This document shows positions 51,799-60,594 of a stretch of 64,000 nucleotides of DNA, piece by piece. The notes under the pieces are model-generated. The model was not told where the DNA came from, did no database searches, and saw only the letters and a list, made by a program, of their open reading frames with translations. Position numbers and translations under genes: made by a program. The stretch lies in NCBI GenBank assembly GCA_004554245.1, contig SFND01000006.1:1-64000 (forward strand), in the 5' to 3' direction. The first letter of the stretch is position 1. Each line of letters starts with the position of its first letter. This DNA comes from Oribacterium sp. GTDB taxonomy: Bacteria; Bacillota_A; Clostridia; Lachnospirales; Lachnospiraceae.

Positions 51799-53229
51799 AT
51801 GAAGAAGAGAAGGATGGCGGCGCTGGCGGTCGCCGTCATCGTGGTCGCGCTGATGCTGGAGGCCGGCATTTTAAAATATGTAAATGATAAGATGACATAC
51901 AGGATCTCTGAGGTGATGCTGGATCGTGTGTTTACGGTGCTCGAAAAGAATGAGCAGAGTGAAGCGGATATGATCGAATCGCTGAAGTCGGACTATATCG
52001 TCCGGGCGCGTGCGGTGTCCTATATCCTGGATGCGAAGCCGGAGGCGGAGCTTGATGTCGATGAGCTCCAGCGGATTGCAAAGCTGATTTCGGTGGACGA
52101 GATCCACCTTCTGGATCAGACGGGCATGATCTACAGCGGCACGCTCCCGAAGTACTTCGGCTATAATTTCGATACCGGCGAGCAGATGGCGTATTTTAAG
52201 CCGATGCTGACAGATAAACAGCTGTCGATGTGCCAGGATGTGACGCCGAATACCGCCGAAGGCAAGGAGATGATGTATGCTATCGTCTGGGATGAAAGTG
52301 CTTCGAAGATGATTCAGGTGGGCATCACGCCGAAGCATCTGCTGCAGGAGCTGAAGCAGAACCAGGTTCCCGCTGTGGTGGCCGATATGCCGCTCTATAA
52401 AGGCATGGAGCTCTATGTCGCAGATCCGGAGACGAAGCAGATCGAGGGGGCCACGGACAGTACGCAGCTCGGCCGGCGTCTCGAGGAACTCGGCATCGAT
52501 GCAGAGGCCGTCAGCATTGGCCATACCATACGAATGGATGCCGTCGTAAAGGGAGAGGACTGTCGATGCATGCTGCAGAAGGACGCGAAGTACCTCGTGG
52601 TGATCACGGAGGAGAAGGCAGTGTACCTCGAAAGCAGCTTCGTCGCGATGTTTATCGTCGGAGTGTACCTGATACTCGCGTCGTGTGGCATGATCTATAT
52701 GCTCGCGGAGGTGATGAAGGAGAAGTACGAAAAGGAGAAGCTGCTCTATACCTCGATGACGGACGAGCTTACGCGCTGCGGGAATCGGCACGCGTACGAG
52801 ACGGATATCGCGAAGCTCGATCTGCAGGCGGCCTGGGCCTATCTGTCGATGGATGTGAACGGACTTAAGCAGGTCAATGATACGCGCGGGCACGCGGCTG
52901 GCGATGAGCTGATCTGTGCGGCGGCCGAAACGATGAAGCACAGCTTCGCGGATATCGGCAGGGTGTACCGCATCGGCGGCGATGAGTTCGTTGTGATCGT
53001 CACCGGGGAGCTGGAGGCGCTGGACGCGCGGCTTCAGGACTTCGACGTGGATGTCGCGCACTGGCAGGGAGAGCTCGTGGACAGCATGAGCATCGCCTGG
53101 GGATATGTGCTGAGCACCGAGCACCCGTGGGAAAGCGTCCATGAGATCTCGAAGGCAGCCGATATACGTATGTACGAACGGAAGGCGTACTTCTACCGTG
53201 AAAGCGGCGTGGACCGTCGGAAATCATAG
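51799..53229 (+). CDS. Membrane-bound diguanylate cyclase
   Basis: The 476-aa protein is predicted to make cyclic-di-GMP. One transmembrane helix lies at about 8-28 and a second near 285-310. Between them is an extracytoplasmic sensor region of about 250 residues (dCache/PAS-like in length, with LISVDEIHLLDQTGMIYSG). A short coiled segment leads to a C-terminal GGDEF domain with an intact active site GGDEF (393-397) and YLSMDVNGLKQVNDT. No RxxD inhibitory site is obvious five residues before the motif. The ATG at 51799 follows AGAGGG. It is flanked on both sides by GGGGTC repeats. No EAL domain is visible. Confidence 0.9.
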   Translation: MKKRRMAALAVAVIVVALMLEAGILKYVNDKMTYRISEVMLDRVFTVLEKNEQSEADMIESLKSDYIVRARAVSYILDAKPEAELDVDELQRIAKLISVDEIHLLDQTGMIYSGTLPKYFGYNFDTGEQMAYFKPMLTDKQLSMCQDVTPNTAEGKEMMYAIVWDESASKMIQVGITPKHLLQELKQNQVPAVVADMPLYKGMELYVADPETKQIEGATDSTQLGRRLEELGIDAEAVSIGHTIRMDAVVKGEDCRCMLQKDAKYLVVITEEKAVYLESSFVAMFIVGVYLILASCGMIYMLAEVMKEKYEKEKLLYTSMTDELTRCGNRHAYETDIAKLDLQAAWAYLSMDVNGLKQVNDTRGHAAGDELICAAAETMKHSFADIGRVYRIGGDEFVVIVTGELEALDARLQDFDVDVAHWQGELVDSMSIAWGYVLSTEHPWESVHEISKAADIRMYERKAYFYRESGVDRRKS

Positions 53230-53235
53230 GATGAA

Positions 53236-53275
53236 AAGGCCGTCGTGGCGGGGAGAGCCCCATCACGACGGCCTT
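53236..53275 (+). terminator. Terminator of the diguanylate cyclase gene
   Basis: AAGGCCGTCGTG (53236-53247) pairs with CACGACGGCCTT (53264-53275), with an inner GGGG/CCCC stem. No long T-run follows, because a GGGGTC repeat begins inside the right arm. Confidence 0.7.
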
Positions 53276-53311
53276 AAGAATTTTGTAAGGGGGTCTGACC
53301 CCATAAACTTT
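53273..53311. repeat. Single GGGGTCTGACCCC repeat element
   Basis: CTTAAGAATTTTGTAAG-GGGGTCTGACCCC-ATAAACTTT, the same unit as at 38308 and 51572. Confidence 0.85.
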
Positions 53312-53393
53312 CACCCATTTATTTCTTTCCGATGGGGATTTGCGTTGAATTCAGCGCCTTGAAAACGGGGATTCCTCTTCCTGGCCTAATGAA

Positions 53394-53428
53394 AGAAGCA
53401 CCCGGGCCATATGACTCGGGTGCTTCTG
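53394..53428 (-). terminator. Terminator of bioY
   Basis: AGAAGCACCCGGG (53394-53406) pairs with CTCGGGTGCTTCT (53416-53428). It lies 34 bases past the bioY stop on the minus strand, where a T-rich stretch follows. Confidence 0.75.
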
Positions 53429-53461
53429 TATGGAGAAAAAATGAATAAGTAAAATAACGCG

Positions 53462-54055
53462 TTACGCGACCTTCACTGCGAGGCCGGCGGCATTCAGTGC
53501 TCTCTCGAGTACCGGGATGACGATGCAGACCGCGATCATCTTCGCGCAGTCACCTGGCAGGAACGGGATCACACACGCACCGAGCGCGCCACCGAGTGTC
53601 GCCATGGCAGCATTGCCCTGCGCACCCATGAGGTACATGAACCAGGCGGTTCCGAAGATATAGAGGATCACCTCGCCGGCGAGCTGTGCGACGAAGAGAA
53701 GCAGGTACTTCTGGCCGCCCTTCTGCTCACGACCGAACCTGTGGTAGATGAGGCCGGTCAGGAATGCGAGGAAAAGATAACCGATGAGGTAACCGGAGGA
53801 CGGCTTTACGAAGGAGCCAAAGCCACCGCTGTAGCCGGCGAAAACCGGAAGACCGAAGGCACCGAGCAGAAGATAGATCAGCACGGAAAGGGTACCGTAC
53901 TTCGCACCGAGCAGCGCACCGGCGAAGGCCGCCGCGAGGGTCGCGAGGGAAATCGGAACACCACCTGGAAGCGGGATGGACATCGGAGACAGTACACAGA
54001 GAAGTGCTGCACATAAAGCCGTCAGGGTCAGAGTTTTCGTGGTTGTATTCGTCAT
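53462..54055 (-). CDS. bioY: Biotin transporter BioY
   Basis: BioY is the substrate-binding S component of biotin ECF transporters. The 197-aa product has about six transmembrane helices, with the family segments SIPLPGGVPISLATLAAAFAG, VFAGYSGGFGSFVKPSSGYL (including the F-x-x-P-S-G-Y motif) and FLPGDCAKMIAV, which lines the biotin site. No ECF ATPase genes are adjacent, so it must share a housekeeping module or act alone. Its promoter contains GTTAAC operators matching the BirA half-site, and BirA is encoded at 1402-2394. Confidence 0.95.
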   Translation of the reverse strand: MTNTTTKTLTLTALCAALLCVLSPMSIPLPGGVPISLATLAAAFAGALLGAKYGTLSVLIYLLLGAFGLPVFAGYSGGFGSFVKPSSGYLIGYLFLAFLTGLIYHRFGREQKGGQKYLLLFVAQLAGEVILYIFGTAWFMYLMGAQGNAAMATLGGALGACVIPFLPGDCAKMIAVCIVIPVLERALNAAGLAVKVA

Positions 54056-54128
54056 AAGAAGTTAACCTCACTTTTTTCACAAGTTTACAGAACGTGAAAA
54101 TTATAAGAAGTTAACCCGCAGATGTCAA
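54054..54128 (-). promoter_or_regulatory. bioY promoter with candidate BirA operators
   Basis: On the minus strand, consensus TTGACA (54123-54128), a 17-base spacer and TATAAT (54100-54105). The 14-base word GGTTAACTTCTTAT occurs twice: inside the spacer and -10 (54103-54116) and over the ribosome site and start codon (54054-54067). A TTTTCAC/GTGAAAA inverted pair (54074-54100) lies between them. GGTTAAC is the Firmicute BirA half-site. Confidence 0.7.
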
Positions 54129-54217
54129 TAGGTTGCCAGCAGAAACCGGTGATTCCGACCGTTCAGTCATAGCGGTTCAGAGAGTGGTGGCTATTTAGCT
54201 GGACTGTAACAGGTGAT

Positions 54218-55525
54218 CTACTGCGGCGTGCGCGCCGAGACGGCGTAGACATTGACCGTATGAGCCATGCGGCTGTTGAAGAAGATGCGGTCGCCGGCGT
54301 GGGCGTAGATCGGGTGCGGGTGCGCGTCCTGGCCGAGCCAGTCGGAGTCATGCTTACAGAGTGGAACCCAGTGGAGGATGCCCTCATCCCAGTCCGGCTC
54401 CACCTTCGTGATGTAGGCGCCATCCTTTCGATGCGGATCCGGGCCGTTGTCGGTCGAGTTCTCGCGCTCGATGATTTTTTCACCCGGCATGCGATAGTAG
54501 CCGTCGCAGGTCAGATTGCCGCGGTGGTCCATCAGGAAGTGGCCGTAAGCATTGTACTCATCCGGCAGGGCGATCTCCCAGAAGTTGCGGACGGGCAGGC
54601 CATCTGCGTCGGTGTGTGTGAAGTCAATGTCACAACGGCCAACCATCGCTGGGCCGTGATCATAGCCGCCGTGGTAGATGATGCTTCGACCGTCGTCCGT
54701 CCACATCTCGTGGCAGACCCAGTCATGGCGACTGCGCGCATAGCCACGCGGGTTGCCTTTGGTATCATCGCCTTCCGTCCGGACGTGATAGAAGATGTCC
54801 TGATGATGGTCATAGATATTCACACGACGGATGCCGCAGTCGAAGGCGGACCACTCGTGGTTATACATGATGATGTCCGAATCGAGCGGGTGGAACTGTA
54901 CATGCGTGATCCAGCAGCGCGGGATCGTCTTTTCATAAAGCAGCGCACCGCTCTCTGTGTCATACACGCAGAGATACGAGTTGAGACCCTCGTCCTGTGC
55001 ACGCTGGTCGATGTTGTACTTCGGACGCTTGTCGAGGCCCTCACCCTCGGTCTCTGGATCGAAATCGAGGATGCGCCCGTCGGTCATCGGCACGCACAGC
55101 TTCGTACCGTCCAGGCTGACGTGCGTGAATGCGGTCATGCGGCCATCTGGCACGCGGTTCAGCACCCGGATGTTGCCGTCCCGATCACTGCGGCAGATTT
55201 TGTCATCCTGAATATAATAGATACGCTCGCGGATGTAGTCGAGGCAGACACTGGCCTTTCCGAGGCCCTCATCCTGCGTGCCATCGAAGTAGACGTAGCT
55301 CTTCAGGATGCCCTTCTGATTATCCGTCAGCTTCCGGTCGGTTCCGCGGAACATGTCATGCATCCAGACATTCGGATGGCTGTCCCGGTCCGAAATCAGA
55401 TAGATACGCTCGTCATCCGCGCTGAGTGACGAGCAGGTGAAGTAGAGAAGCTGGGTGTTGAAGCAGTCTCTGCCCAGCCCATCGCTGATTAAAACTCTTC
55501 CATTTAAAAGCTTCGATGTGTTCAT
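54218..55525 (-). CDS. Oligogalacturonate lyase-like beta-propeller protein
   Basis: The 435-aa cytoplasmic protein (no signal peptide) has the repeated strand pattern of a seven-bladed propeller. The HVQFHPLDSDIIMYNHEW and HDWVCHEMW segments correspond to the histidine/metal region of the pectate lyase 22 (oligogalacturonide lyase) family. That family cleaves short galacturonan oligomers to keto-uronates in pectin breakdown. GAGGAAG precedes the start. Its promoter carries two TCAAAT-N2-ATTTGA operators, suggesting substrate-dependent control. No other pectin gene is near, so either the substrate is imported by a system elsewhere or the true target differs. Confidence 0.82.
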   Translation of the reverse strand: MNTSKLLNGRVLISDGLGRDCFNTQLLYFTCSSLSADDERIYLISDRDSHPNVWMHDMFRGTDRKLTDNQKGILKSYVYFDGTQDEGLGKASVCLDYIRERIYYIQDDKICRSDRDGNIRVLNRVPDGRMTAFTHVSLDGTKLCVPMTDGRILDFDPETEGEGLDKRPKYNIDQRAQDEGLNSYLCVYDTESGALLYEKTIPRCWITHVQFHPLDSDIIMYNHEWSAFDCGIRRVNIYDHHQDIFYHVRTEGDDTKGNPRGYARSRHDWVCHEMWTDDGRSIIYHGGYDHGPAMVGRCDIDFTHTDADGLPVRNFWEIALPDEYNAYGHFLMDHRGNLTCDGYYRMPGEKIIERENSTDNGPDPHRKDGAYITKVEPDWDEGILHWVPLCKHDSDWLGQDAHPHPIYAHAGDRIFFNSRMAHTVNVYAVSARTPQ

Positions 55526-55578
55526 AAGACTTCCTCGATTCGTATTTTCGTTATACAGGTCTTCTTTTTAGAGGGACG

Positions 55579-55648
55579 GATATAGTTTCTCTGTTTGTTC
55601 AAATCAATTTGACTCAAATCCAGTTTATTCAAATGGATTTGAATAAAC
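55579..55648 (-). promoter_or_regulatory. Promoter and twin TCAAAT operators of the lyase-like gene
   Basis: On the minus strand, TTGATT (55602-55607), a 17-base spacer and TATATC (55579-55584). TCAAAT-CA-ATTTGA (55599-55612) covers the -35. TCAAAT-GG-ATTTGA (55629-55642) lies 30 bases upstream at the centre of a perfect 26-base palindrome (55623-55648). A single TCAAAT half-site stands between them. Confidence 0.65.
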
Positions 55649-55806
55649 TATCATGAGACAAACATATCATTCATCGTAAAAATATCAACTATTCGTAACC
55701 ATTTCAGATGCATAGACCCCAGAGCCAGCTTCGGCCCAAGACGATCCCAAGCCTGAACAGTAGCGCCCGCGCCACCATAATATTTGTTTATATCAGAAAT
55801 TTTTTG

Positions 55807-55835
55807 TTTACGTAAAGATTATACCATGTTATAGT
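55807..55835 (+). promoter_or_regulatory. Promoter of gdhA
   Basis: TTTACG (55807-55812), a 17-base spacer and TATAGT (55830-55835) with an extended TG at 55827-55828. Transcription should begin near 55842. The preceding 55649-55806 contains no gene that I can support. Confidence 0.6.
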
Positions 55836-55841
55836 TACCCC

Positions 55842-55960
55842 GATAAAACATGGATTCGGAGCCAATGGGGGCGCCTTCAGGAAAGAACGGGCGCACTATG
55901 TCTTGGTATCCGGATTTTTTAAACTAAACCAAATAAGCTGTTCCTGAAGGAGGAAATTTT
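55842..55960 (+). promoter_or_regulatory. Structured gdhA leader, riboswitch-like
   Basis: ATTCGGA-G-CCAA (55854-55865) pairs with TTGG-TA-TCCGGAT (55903-55915) and is followed by six T residues, like a terminator. It encloses a hairpin GCGCC (55871-55875) / GGCGC (55890-55894). The hairpin and its loop contain CCTTCAGGAA (55874-55883), exactly complementary to TTCCTGAAGG (55941-55950), which overlaps the ribosome binding site. The arrangement allows a loop-to-ribosome-site pseudoknot. No known riboswitch consensus is recognised. Confidence 0.6.
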
Positions 55961-57295
55961 ATGTCTTATGTTGATGAAGTTTACGAAGGATTAAAGGCAA
56001 AGCATCCGCACGAGCCGGAGTTTCTCGAGGCTGCAAAGAGAATTCTCGAGTCTCTGGACCCGATCGTTTCGAAGAACGAGGATGTATACCGTAAGAATGC
56101 TCTTCTGGAGAGATTTGTCGAGCCGGAGAGAATCATTACGTTCAGAGTACCATGGACCGATGATAAGGGTGTAAACCACGTAAATCTCGGCTACAGAGTA
56201 CAGTTCAATTCAGCCATCGGACCGTACAAGGGCGGTCTCCGTTTCCATCCGTCTGTAAATCAGTCGATTCTTAAGTTCCTCGGTATGGAGCAGATTCTGA
56301 AGAACTCCCTGACCAGCCTTCCGATCGGTGGTGGTAAGGGTGGTGCGGACTTCGACCCGCACGGCAAGTCGGATGCAGAGGTGATGCGCTTCTGCCAGAG
56401 CTTCATGACGGAACTCTATAAGTACATCGGTAAGGATACCGACGTTCCGGCCGGTGATATCGGTGTCGGCGGACGTGAGGTAGGCTACCTCTATGGCCAG
56501 TACAAGAGACTTACCGGCCTCTATGAGGGCGTACTGACCGGCAAGGGTCTCACCTTCGGTGGTTCCCTCGCTCGTCCAGAGGCAACCGGCTATGGTCTCG
56601 TTTACATCACGGATGAGGTAGTCAAGGGTGCCGGCAAGGAGCTGAAGGGAAAGACCATCGTCGTTTCCGGTTCCGGTAATGTCGCACAGTATGCGATCCA
56701 GAAGGCTGAGGAGCTCGGTGCGAAGGTTGTTACCTGCTCTGACTCCAACGGCTATATCTATGATCCGAACGGCATCAACTTCGAGGTTCTCTGCCAGATC
56801 AAGCAGGTCGAGAGAGCGAGAATCAAGGAGTACGCAAACCGCGTTCCGGGTTCCGAGTACCACGAGGGTGAGCGTCCATGGGGCGTAAAGTGTGACATCG
56901 CACTTCCGTGCGCAACCCAGAACGAGGTCAACGGTGAGGATGCGAAGAAGCTCATCGACAACGGCTGCTGGTGTGTATGTGAGGGTGCAAACATGCCTTC
57001 CGACGAGGCTGCGATCGATACTTACCTCGCTGCGAAGATTCTCTATATGCCAGCTAAGGCAGCCAATGCTGGCGGCGTAGCGGTTTCTGCACTCGAGATG
57101 TCTCAGAACTCCGAGAGACTGAGCTGGAGCTTCGAGGAGGTCGACAGCAAGCTTCACGACATCATGGTGAACATCTATAAGAGCGTTTCAGAGACTGCAA
57201 AGAAGTATGGCTATGAGAACAACTTCGTCGTTGGTGCGAACATCGCCGGCTTCGAGAAGGTTGCAACGGCTATGCTTGCACAGGGCCTCGTATAA
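55961..57295 (+). CDS. gdhA: NADP-type glutamate dehydrogenase
   Basis: GdhA makes glutamate from 2-oxoglutarate and ammonia, a main entry of nitrogen when ammonia is high. The 444-aa hexameric-type product has GYRVQFNSAIGPYKGGLRFH, the substrate-lysine motif LPIGGGKGGADFDP, PAGDIGVGGREVGY, and the nucleotide-binding VSGSGNVAQYA. This matches the small hexameric class used for assimilation. Codon use is that of a highly expressed gene. AAGGAGG precedes the ATG, partly within the pairing segment of the leader structure, so translation may be regulated. Confidence 0.97.
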   Translation: MSYVDEVYEGLKAKHPHEPEFLEAAKRILESLDPIVSKNEDVYRKNALLERFVEPERIITFRVPWTDDKGVNHVNLGYRVQFNSAIGPYKGGLRFHPSVNQSILKFLGMEQILKNSLTSLPIGGGKGGADFDPHGKSDAEVMRFCQSFMTELYKYIGKDTDVPAGDIGVGGREVGYLYGQYKRLTGLYEGVLTGKGLTFGGSLARPEATGYGLVYITDEVVKGAGKELKGKTIVVSGSGNVAQYAIQKAEELGAKVVTCSDSNGYIYDPNGINFEVLCQIKQVERARIKEYANRVPGSEYHEGERPWGVKCDIALPCATQNEVNGEDAKKLIDNGCWCVCEGANMPSDEAAIDTYLAAKILYMPAKAANAGGVAVSALEMSQNSERLSWSFEEVDSKLHDIMVNIYKSVSETAKKYGYENNFVVGANIAGFEKVATAMLAQGLV

Positions 57296-57317
57296 GAGAT
57301 ATAAAATTGCAGCATAT

Positions 57318-57353
57318 AAAACGACGTCATAGAGAAATCTGTGACGTCGTTTT
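57318..57353 (+). terminator. Terminator of gdhA
   Basis: AAAACGACGTCA (57318-57329) is perfectly complementary to TGACGTCGTTTT (57342-57353). Confidence 0.9.
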
Positions 57354-57403
57354 GTTTTGCTCTGCGATGTTCTGCAAAAGAACCCCAATATGGAGGGATA
57401 ATG

Positions 57404-57412
57404 TGCTATAGT
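57404..57412 (+). promoter_or_regulatory. Extended -10 promoter of the sensor kinase gene
   Basis: TGCTATAGT is an extended -10 box; no good -35 is seen 17 bases upstream. Confidence 0.45.
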
Positions 57413-57460
57413 GTGTAGAACGATGTATGAAAACACCACACGCAGTTAGCAGGGGGAATT

Positions 57461-60400
57461 ATGAACAGAGCGCAGCAGTATCGATATCAGCCCGGACATA
57501 GAGGGAGTGGGCTCTTTTCGTATCTGGATACGTTTTTCAGAAAGTATGCCGACAGGGAGTTCTTCTTTATGGGGAGAACTGTGGCATACTTTTTATTTTT
57601 TGCGCTGCTGTTTACGCTGAGCGCGTTCGCTGCGACGGAGGGGAGTGCAGCGCAGGTGCAGTCGGAGGATGTGGTCACAGGATCTGCGTCGCTGGATGGG
57701 CCGTCGGCGGCAGCTTCTTCGGCAGAGGAGGCGTCGGCGCTGGAAACGTCAGCGAGTGCCTCTGATATGTATGTCAATGTCCGTGCAGCCTGGTACGAGG
57801 ATTCCTACCACATCACGAATCCGGATGGCGGTCGCAGTGGCTACGGCTACGAGTACGAGCAGGCGGTGGCATCCTACACCGGCTGGGATTACATCTATGT
57901 GAAGGATGACTGGACGACGCTGTTTGAGAAGCTTGAGAGCGGGCAGATCGAGATCATGAGTGCCATTTCCTATACCGACGAGCGTGCAGAGCATATGCTT
58001 TTCTCTGAGCAGCCGATGGGGAAGGAGCGCTACTATCTGTACGTGGATCTGGAGCATTCCGACATTTCTCCGACGAAGCTTTCGAGTCTCGAGGGAAAGC
58101 GCATCGCGGTGATGGAGAAAACCGTTCAGTACACGCAGTTCTGTGCGTGGGAAAAGAAGCATGACATCACGACCATCCACGTGCCGGTCGACAGCATTGA
58201 CGAAGCGAAGGCGCTGTTTGAAGCGGGGCAGCTGGACGGCGTGGTGTCGACGGAGACCTCTATCTGGGCGGATGCGGGGCTGACGGCCATCATCGACACG
58301 GGCAGCTCGGATATTTACTTCGGTATCTCGAAGAGCCGCCCGGATCTGAAGGAAAAGCTGGACGCAGCGATGCGCGCGATGGAGAGGGATAAGCCTTTCT
58401 ATGCGAACGAGCTCTACAAGCGCTACATCGCGACACAGCAGCTCTCGCCGCTGACCGCGGAAGAGAAGGACTGGCTTTCGCAGCATGGCAGCATCCGCAT
58501 CGGCTATCTGCGAAACGATCCGGGCTTCAGCGTGGAGGATCCGAAGACCGGGCAGGTGACGGGCGTGCTCAATGACTACATCCTGCACGCGACGGACTGT
58601 CTCAACGAGACCATCCATTTCGAGATCGTCGGCTTCGATACGCTGCAGGCCGCGCTTTCGGCGGTGCAGAACGGGAAGATCGATATGGTCTTTCATGTCA
58701 GCCAGAATCCATACTACGCCGAGCGGAGTGGCGTGTCACTGTCGAACACCGTACTGTCCATCCCGCTCGCCGTCGTGACCGCGCAGGATGCCTTTAATGA
58801 AAGTATGACGAATACCATCGCGATCGTAAAGAGCGATGCGCAGGCCAAGTGGTATATTTCGAACAATTATCCGTTCTGGACGATCGCGAAATATGACGGC
58901 TATAAGGAAGCGGAGCAGGCGGTCAAGCGAGGAGATGTCGATGGTATGCTCATCCGCTCCGCTGAGGCTATGCAGTATGTCAATGATAAGGCGCTCCATA
59001 GTGTCTACCTCACCCAGGCGGAGGATGTCTCCTTCGCTGTGGATCGTGGAAACCGCGTACTGAACTCGATCCTTAACAAGACACTGAAGACCATGCAGAC
59101 TGCGAAGCTGATCGGCGCGGTCTCGATGTATGAGGATGTGGTGAAAAAGGTTACACTGCTCGATTTCGTGAAGGATAATCTCCTGCCGGTGACGATATCC
59201 TGTCTGTCTCTCTTCCTTCTGATCCTTACGGTGATTCTCGGCTTCCTTCGGAATGCGCGCCTCGCCGCGGCCCGTGCGGAGCGGCTGAATGCGAAGCTAC
59301 AGGAGAGCGAGCAGGAGCTGAAGCAGGCGCTCACCGAGGCTGAGAGTGCCAATGCGGCGAAAACCACCTTCCTGAATAGCATGTCGCACGATATTCGTAC
59401 CCCGATGAATGCCATCATCGGCTTCACCAGGCTTGCATCCGCACAGCTCGAGCATCCAGAGAAGCTGCGGGATTACCTCGGGAAGATCGGGATGTCGAGT
59501 GAGCATCTGCTCTCCCTCATCAATGATGTTCTCGATATGAGCCGCATCGAGAGCGGCAAGGTGACACTGCAGGAGAAGCCGCTCCATCTGCCGACCCTCA
59601 TGGAGGATCTCAGTACGATGATCCGACCGTCGCTCGAGGAGAAGCAGATCGATTTCCGGATGGAGCTGCAGGATGTCGAGAACGAGGATGTACTGGCCGA
59701 TCCGTTGCGTCTCACGCAGATCCTTCTCAATCTGCTCAGCAACGCGGTGAAATATAACCGCATGAACGGCAGCGTCCGCTTCCTTCTGCGTCAGGAAAAG
59801 AGCGGGCTGGAGAGCCGTGCCTGCTATCACTTCATCGTGCGGGATACCGGTATCGGCATCAGCGAGCGCTTCCAGCAGCATCTTTTCGAGAACTTCTCAC
59901 GTGAGGAGACCGCGACGGTCAGCGGCATCCAGGGCACCGGACTCGGCCTCGCCATCACGAAGAGGATGGTCGACATGATGGGTGGCACCATCGAACTCAG
60001 CAGCGCCGAAGGACAGGGCAGTACCTTCGATGTCGGCCTCTGCTTCCGCTGCTGTGTGTCGGCGGAGAGGACGTCCGCTTCGGATACCGCTGCTTCTGAA
60101 CCGACGTCGGAAACGTCCGCTTCCGGACAGACGCTGACCTCGTCGACGTGTCATTCCAGCGGGGAGCGGATCACAGCTGAGCAGAAAGAGGCTGATTTCC
60201 GTGGAAGGAAGATCCTTCTCGTCGAGGATAACGAGCTCAACCAGGAGATCGCCACCGAAATCCTGAAGGAGGCCGGCTTCCTCGTCGAGGTCGCGGAGGA
60301 TGGTGCCATCGCCGTCGGGAAGATGGCGGACGCTGCACCGGGACAGTATGATCTCATCCTGATGGATGTCCAGATGCCGGTCATGAACGGGTATGAAGCG

Positions 60401-60577
60401 ACGCGCCAGATCCGCGCGATGGACAGCGCATACTGCCGTATGATCCCGATTCTCGCGATGACGGCGAACGCCTTCGAGGAGGATCGGATGCTGGCGACCG
60501 AGGCTGGTATGAATGGGTACTTGACGAAACCGATCGATGTTGAGAAAATGATGAAAACGATCGCGTCATTTTTATAA
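57461..60577 (+). CDS. Hybrid sensor histidine kinase with two periplasmic-binding-type sensors
   Basis: The 1038-aa protein is built like BvgS/EvgS. An N-terminal membrane segment lies near residues 42-58. Two extracellular solute-binding domains of the SBP_bac_3 type follow (about 95-320 and 345-560). A second helix lies near 578-600 (TISCLSLFLLILTVILGFL). Next come HisKA with phospho-acceptor His643 in SHDIRTPMNAIIGF, HATPase_c (NLLSNAVKYN, GTGLGLAITKRMV), a Ser/Thr linker, and a receiver domain with Asp969 in LILMDVQMP. The sensors suggest detection of amino acids or similar small ligands. No response regulator or target gene is next to it. The gene downstream starts after 17 bases, so co-transcription is likely. 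Confidence 0.92.
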   Translation: MNRAQQYRYQPGHRGSGLFSYLDTFFRKYADREFFFMGRTVAYFLFFALLFTLSAFAATEGSAAQVQSEDVVTGSASLDGPSAAASSAEEASALETSASASDMYVNVRAAWYEDSYHITNPDGGRSGYGYEYEQAVASYTGWDYIYVKDDWTTLFEKLESGQIEIMSAISYTDERAEHMLFSEQPMGKERYYLYVDLEHSDISPTKLSSLEGKRIAVMEKTVQYTQFCAWEKKHDITTIHVPVDSIDEAKALFEAGQLDGVVSTETSIWADAGLTAIIDTGSSDIYFGISKSRPDLKEKLDAAMRAMERDKPFYANELYKRYIATQQLSPLTAEEKDWLSQHGSIRIGYLRNDPGFSVEDPKTGQVTGVLNDYILHATDCLNETIHFEIVGFDTLQAALSAVQNGKIDMVFHVSQNPYYAERSGVSLSNTVLSIPLAVVTAQDAFNESMTNTIAIVKSDAQAKWYISNNYPFWTIAKYDGYKEAEQAVKRGDVDGMLIRSAEAMQYVNDKALHSVYLTQAEDVSFAVDRGNRVLNSILNKTLKTMQTAKLIGAVSMYEDVVKKVTLLDFVKDNLLPVTISCLSLFLLILTVILGFLRNARLAAARAERLNAKLQESEQELKQALTEAESANAAKTTFLNSMSHDIRTPMNAIIGFTRLASAQLEHPEKLRDYLGKIGMSSEHLLSLINDVLDMSRIESGKVTLQEKPLHLPTLMEDLSTMIRPSLEEKQIDFRMELQDVENEDVLADPLRLTQILLNLLSNAVKYNRMNGSVRFLLRQEKSGLESRACYHFIVRDTGIGISERFQQHLFENFSREETATVSGIQGTGLGLAITKRMVDMMGGTIELSSAEGQGSTFDVGLCFRCCVSAERTSASDTAASEPTSETSASGQTLTSSTCHSSGERITAEQKEADFRGRKILLVEDNELNQEIATEILKEAGFLVEVAEDGAIAVGKMADAAPGQYDLILMDVQMPVMNGYEATRQIRAMDSAYCRMIPILAMTANAFEEDRMLATEAGMNGYLTKPIDVEKMMKTIASFL

Positions 60578-60594
60578 AGAGGGTAGATACATCC

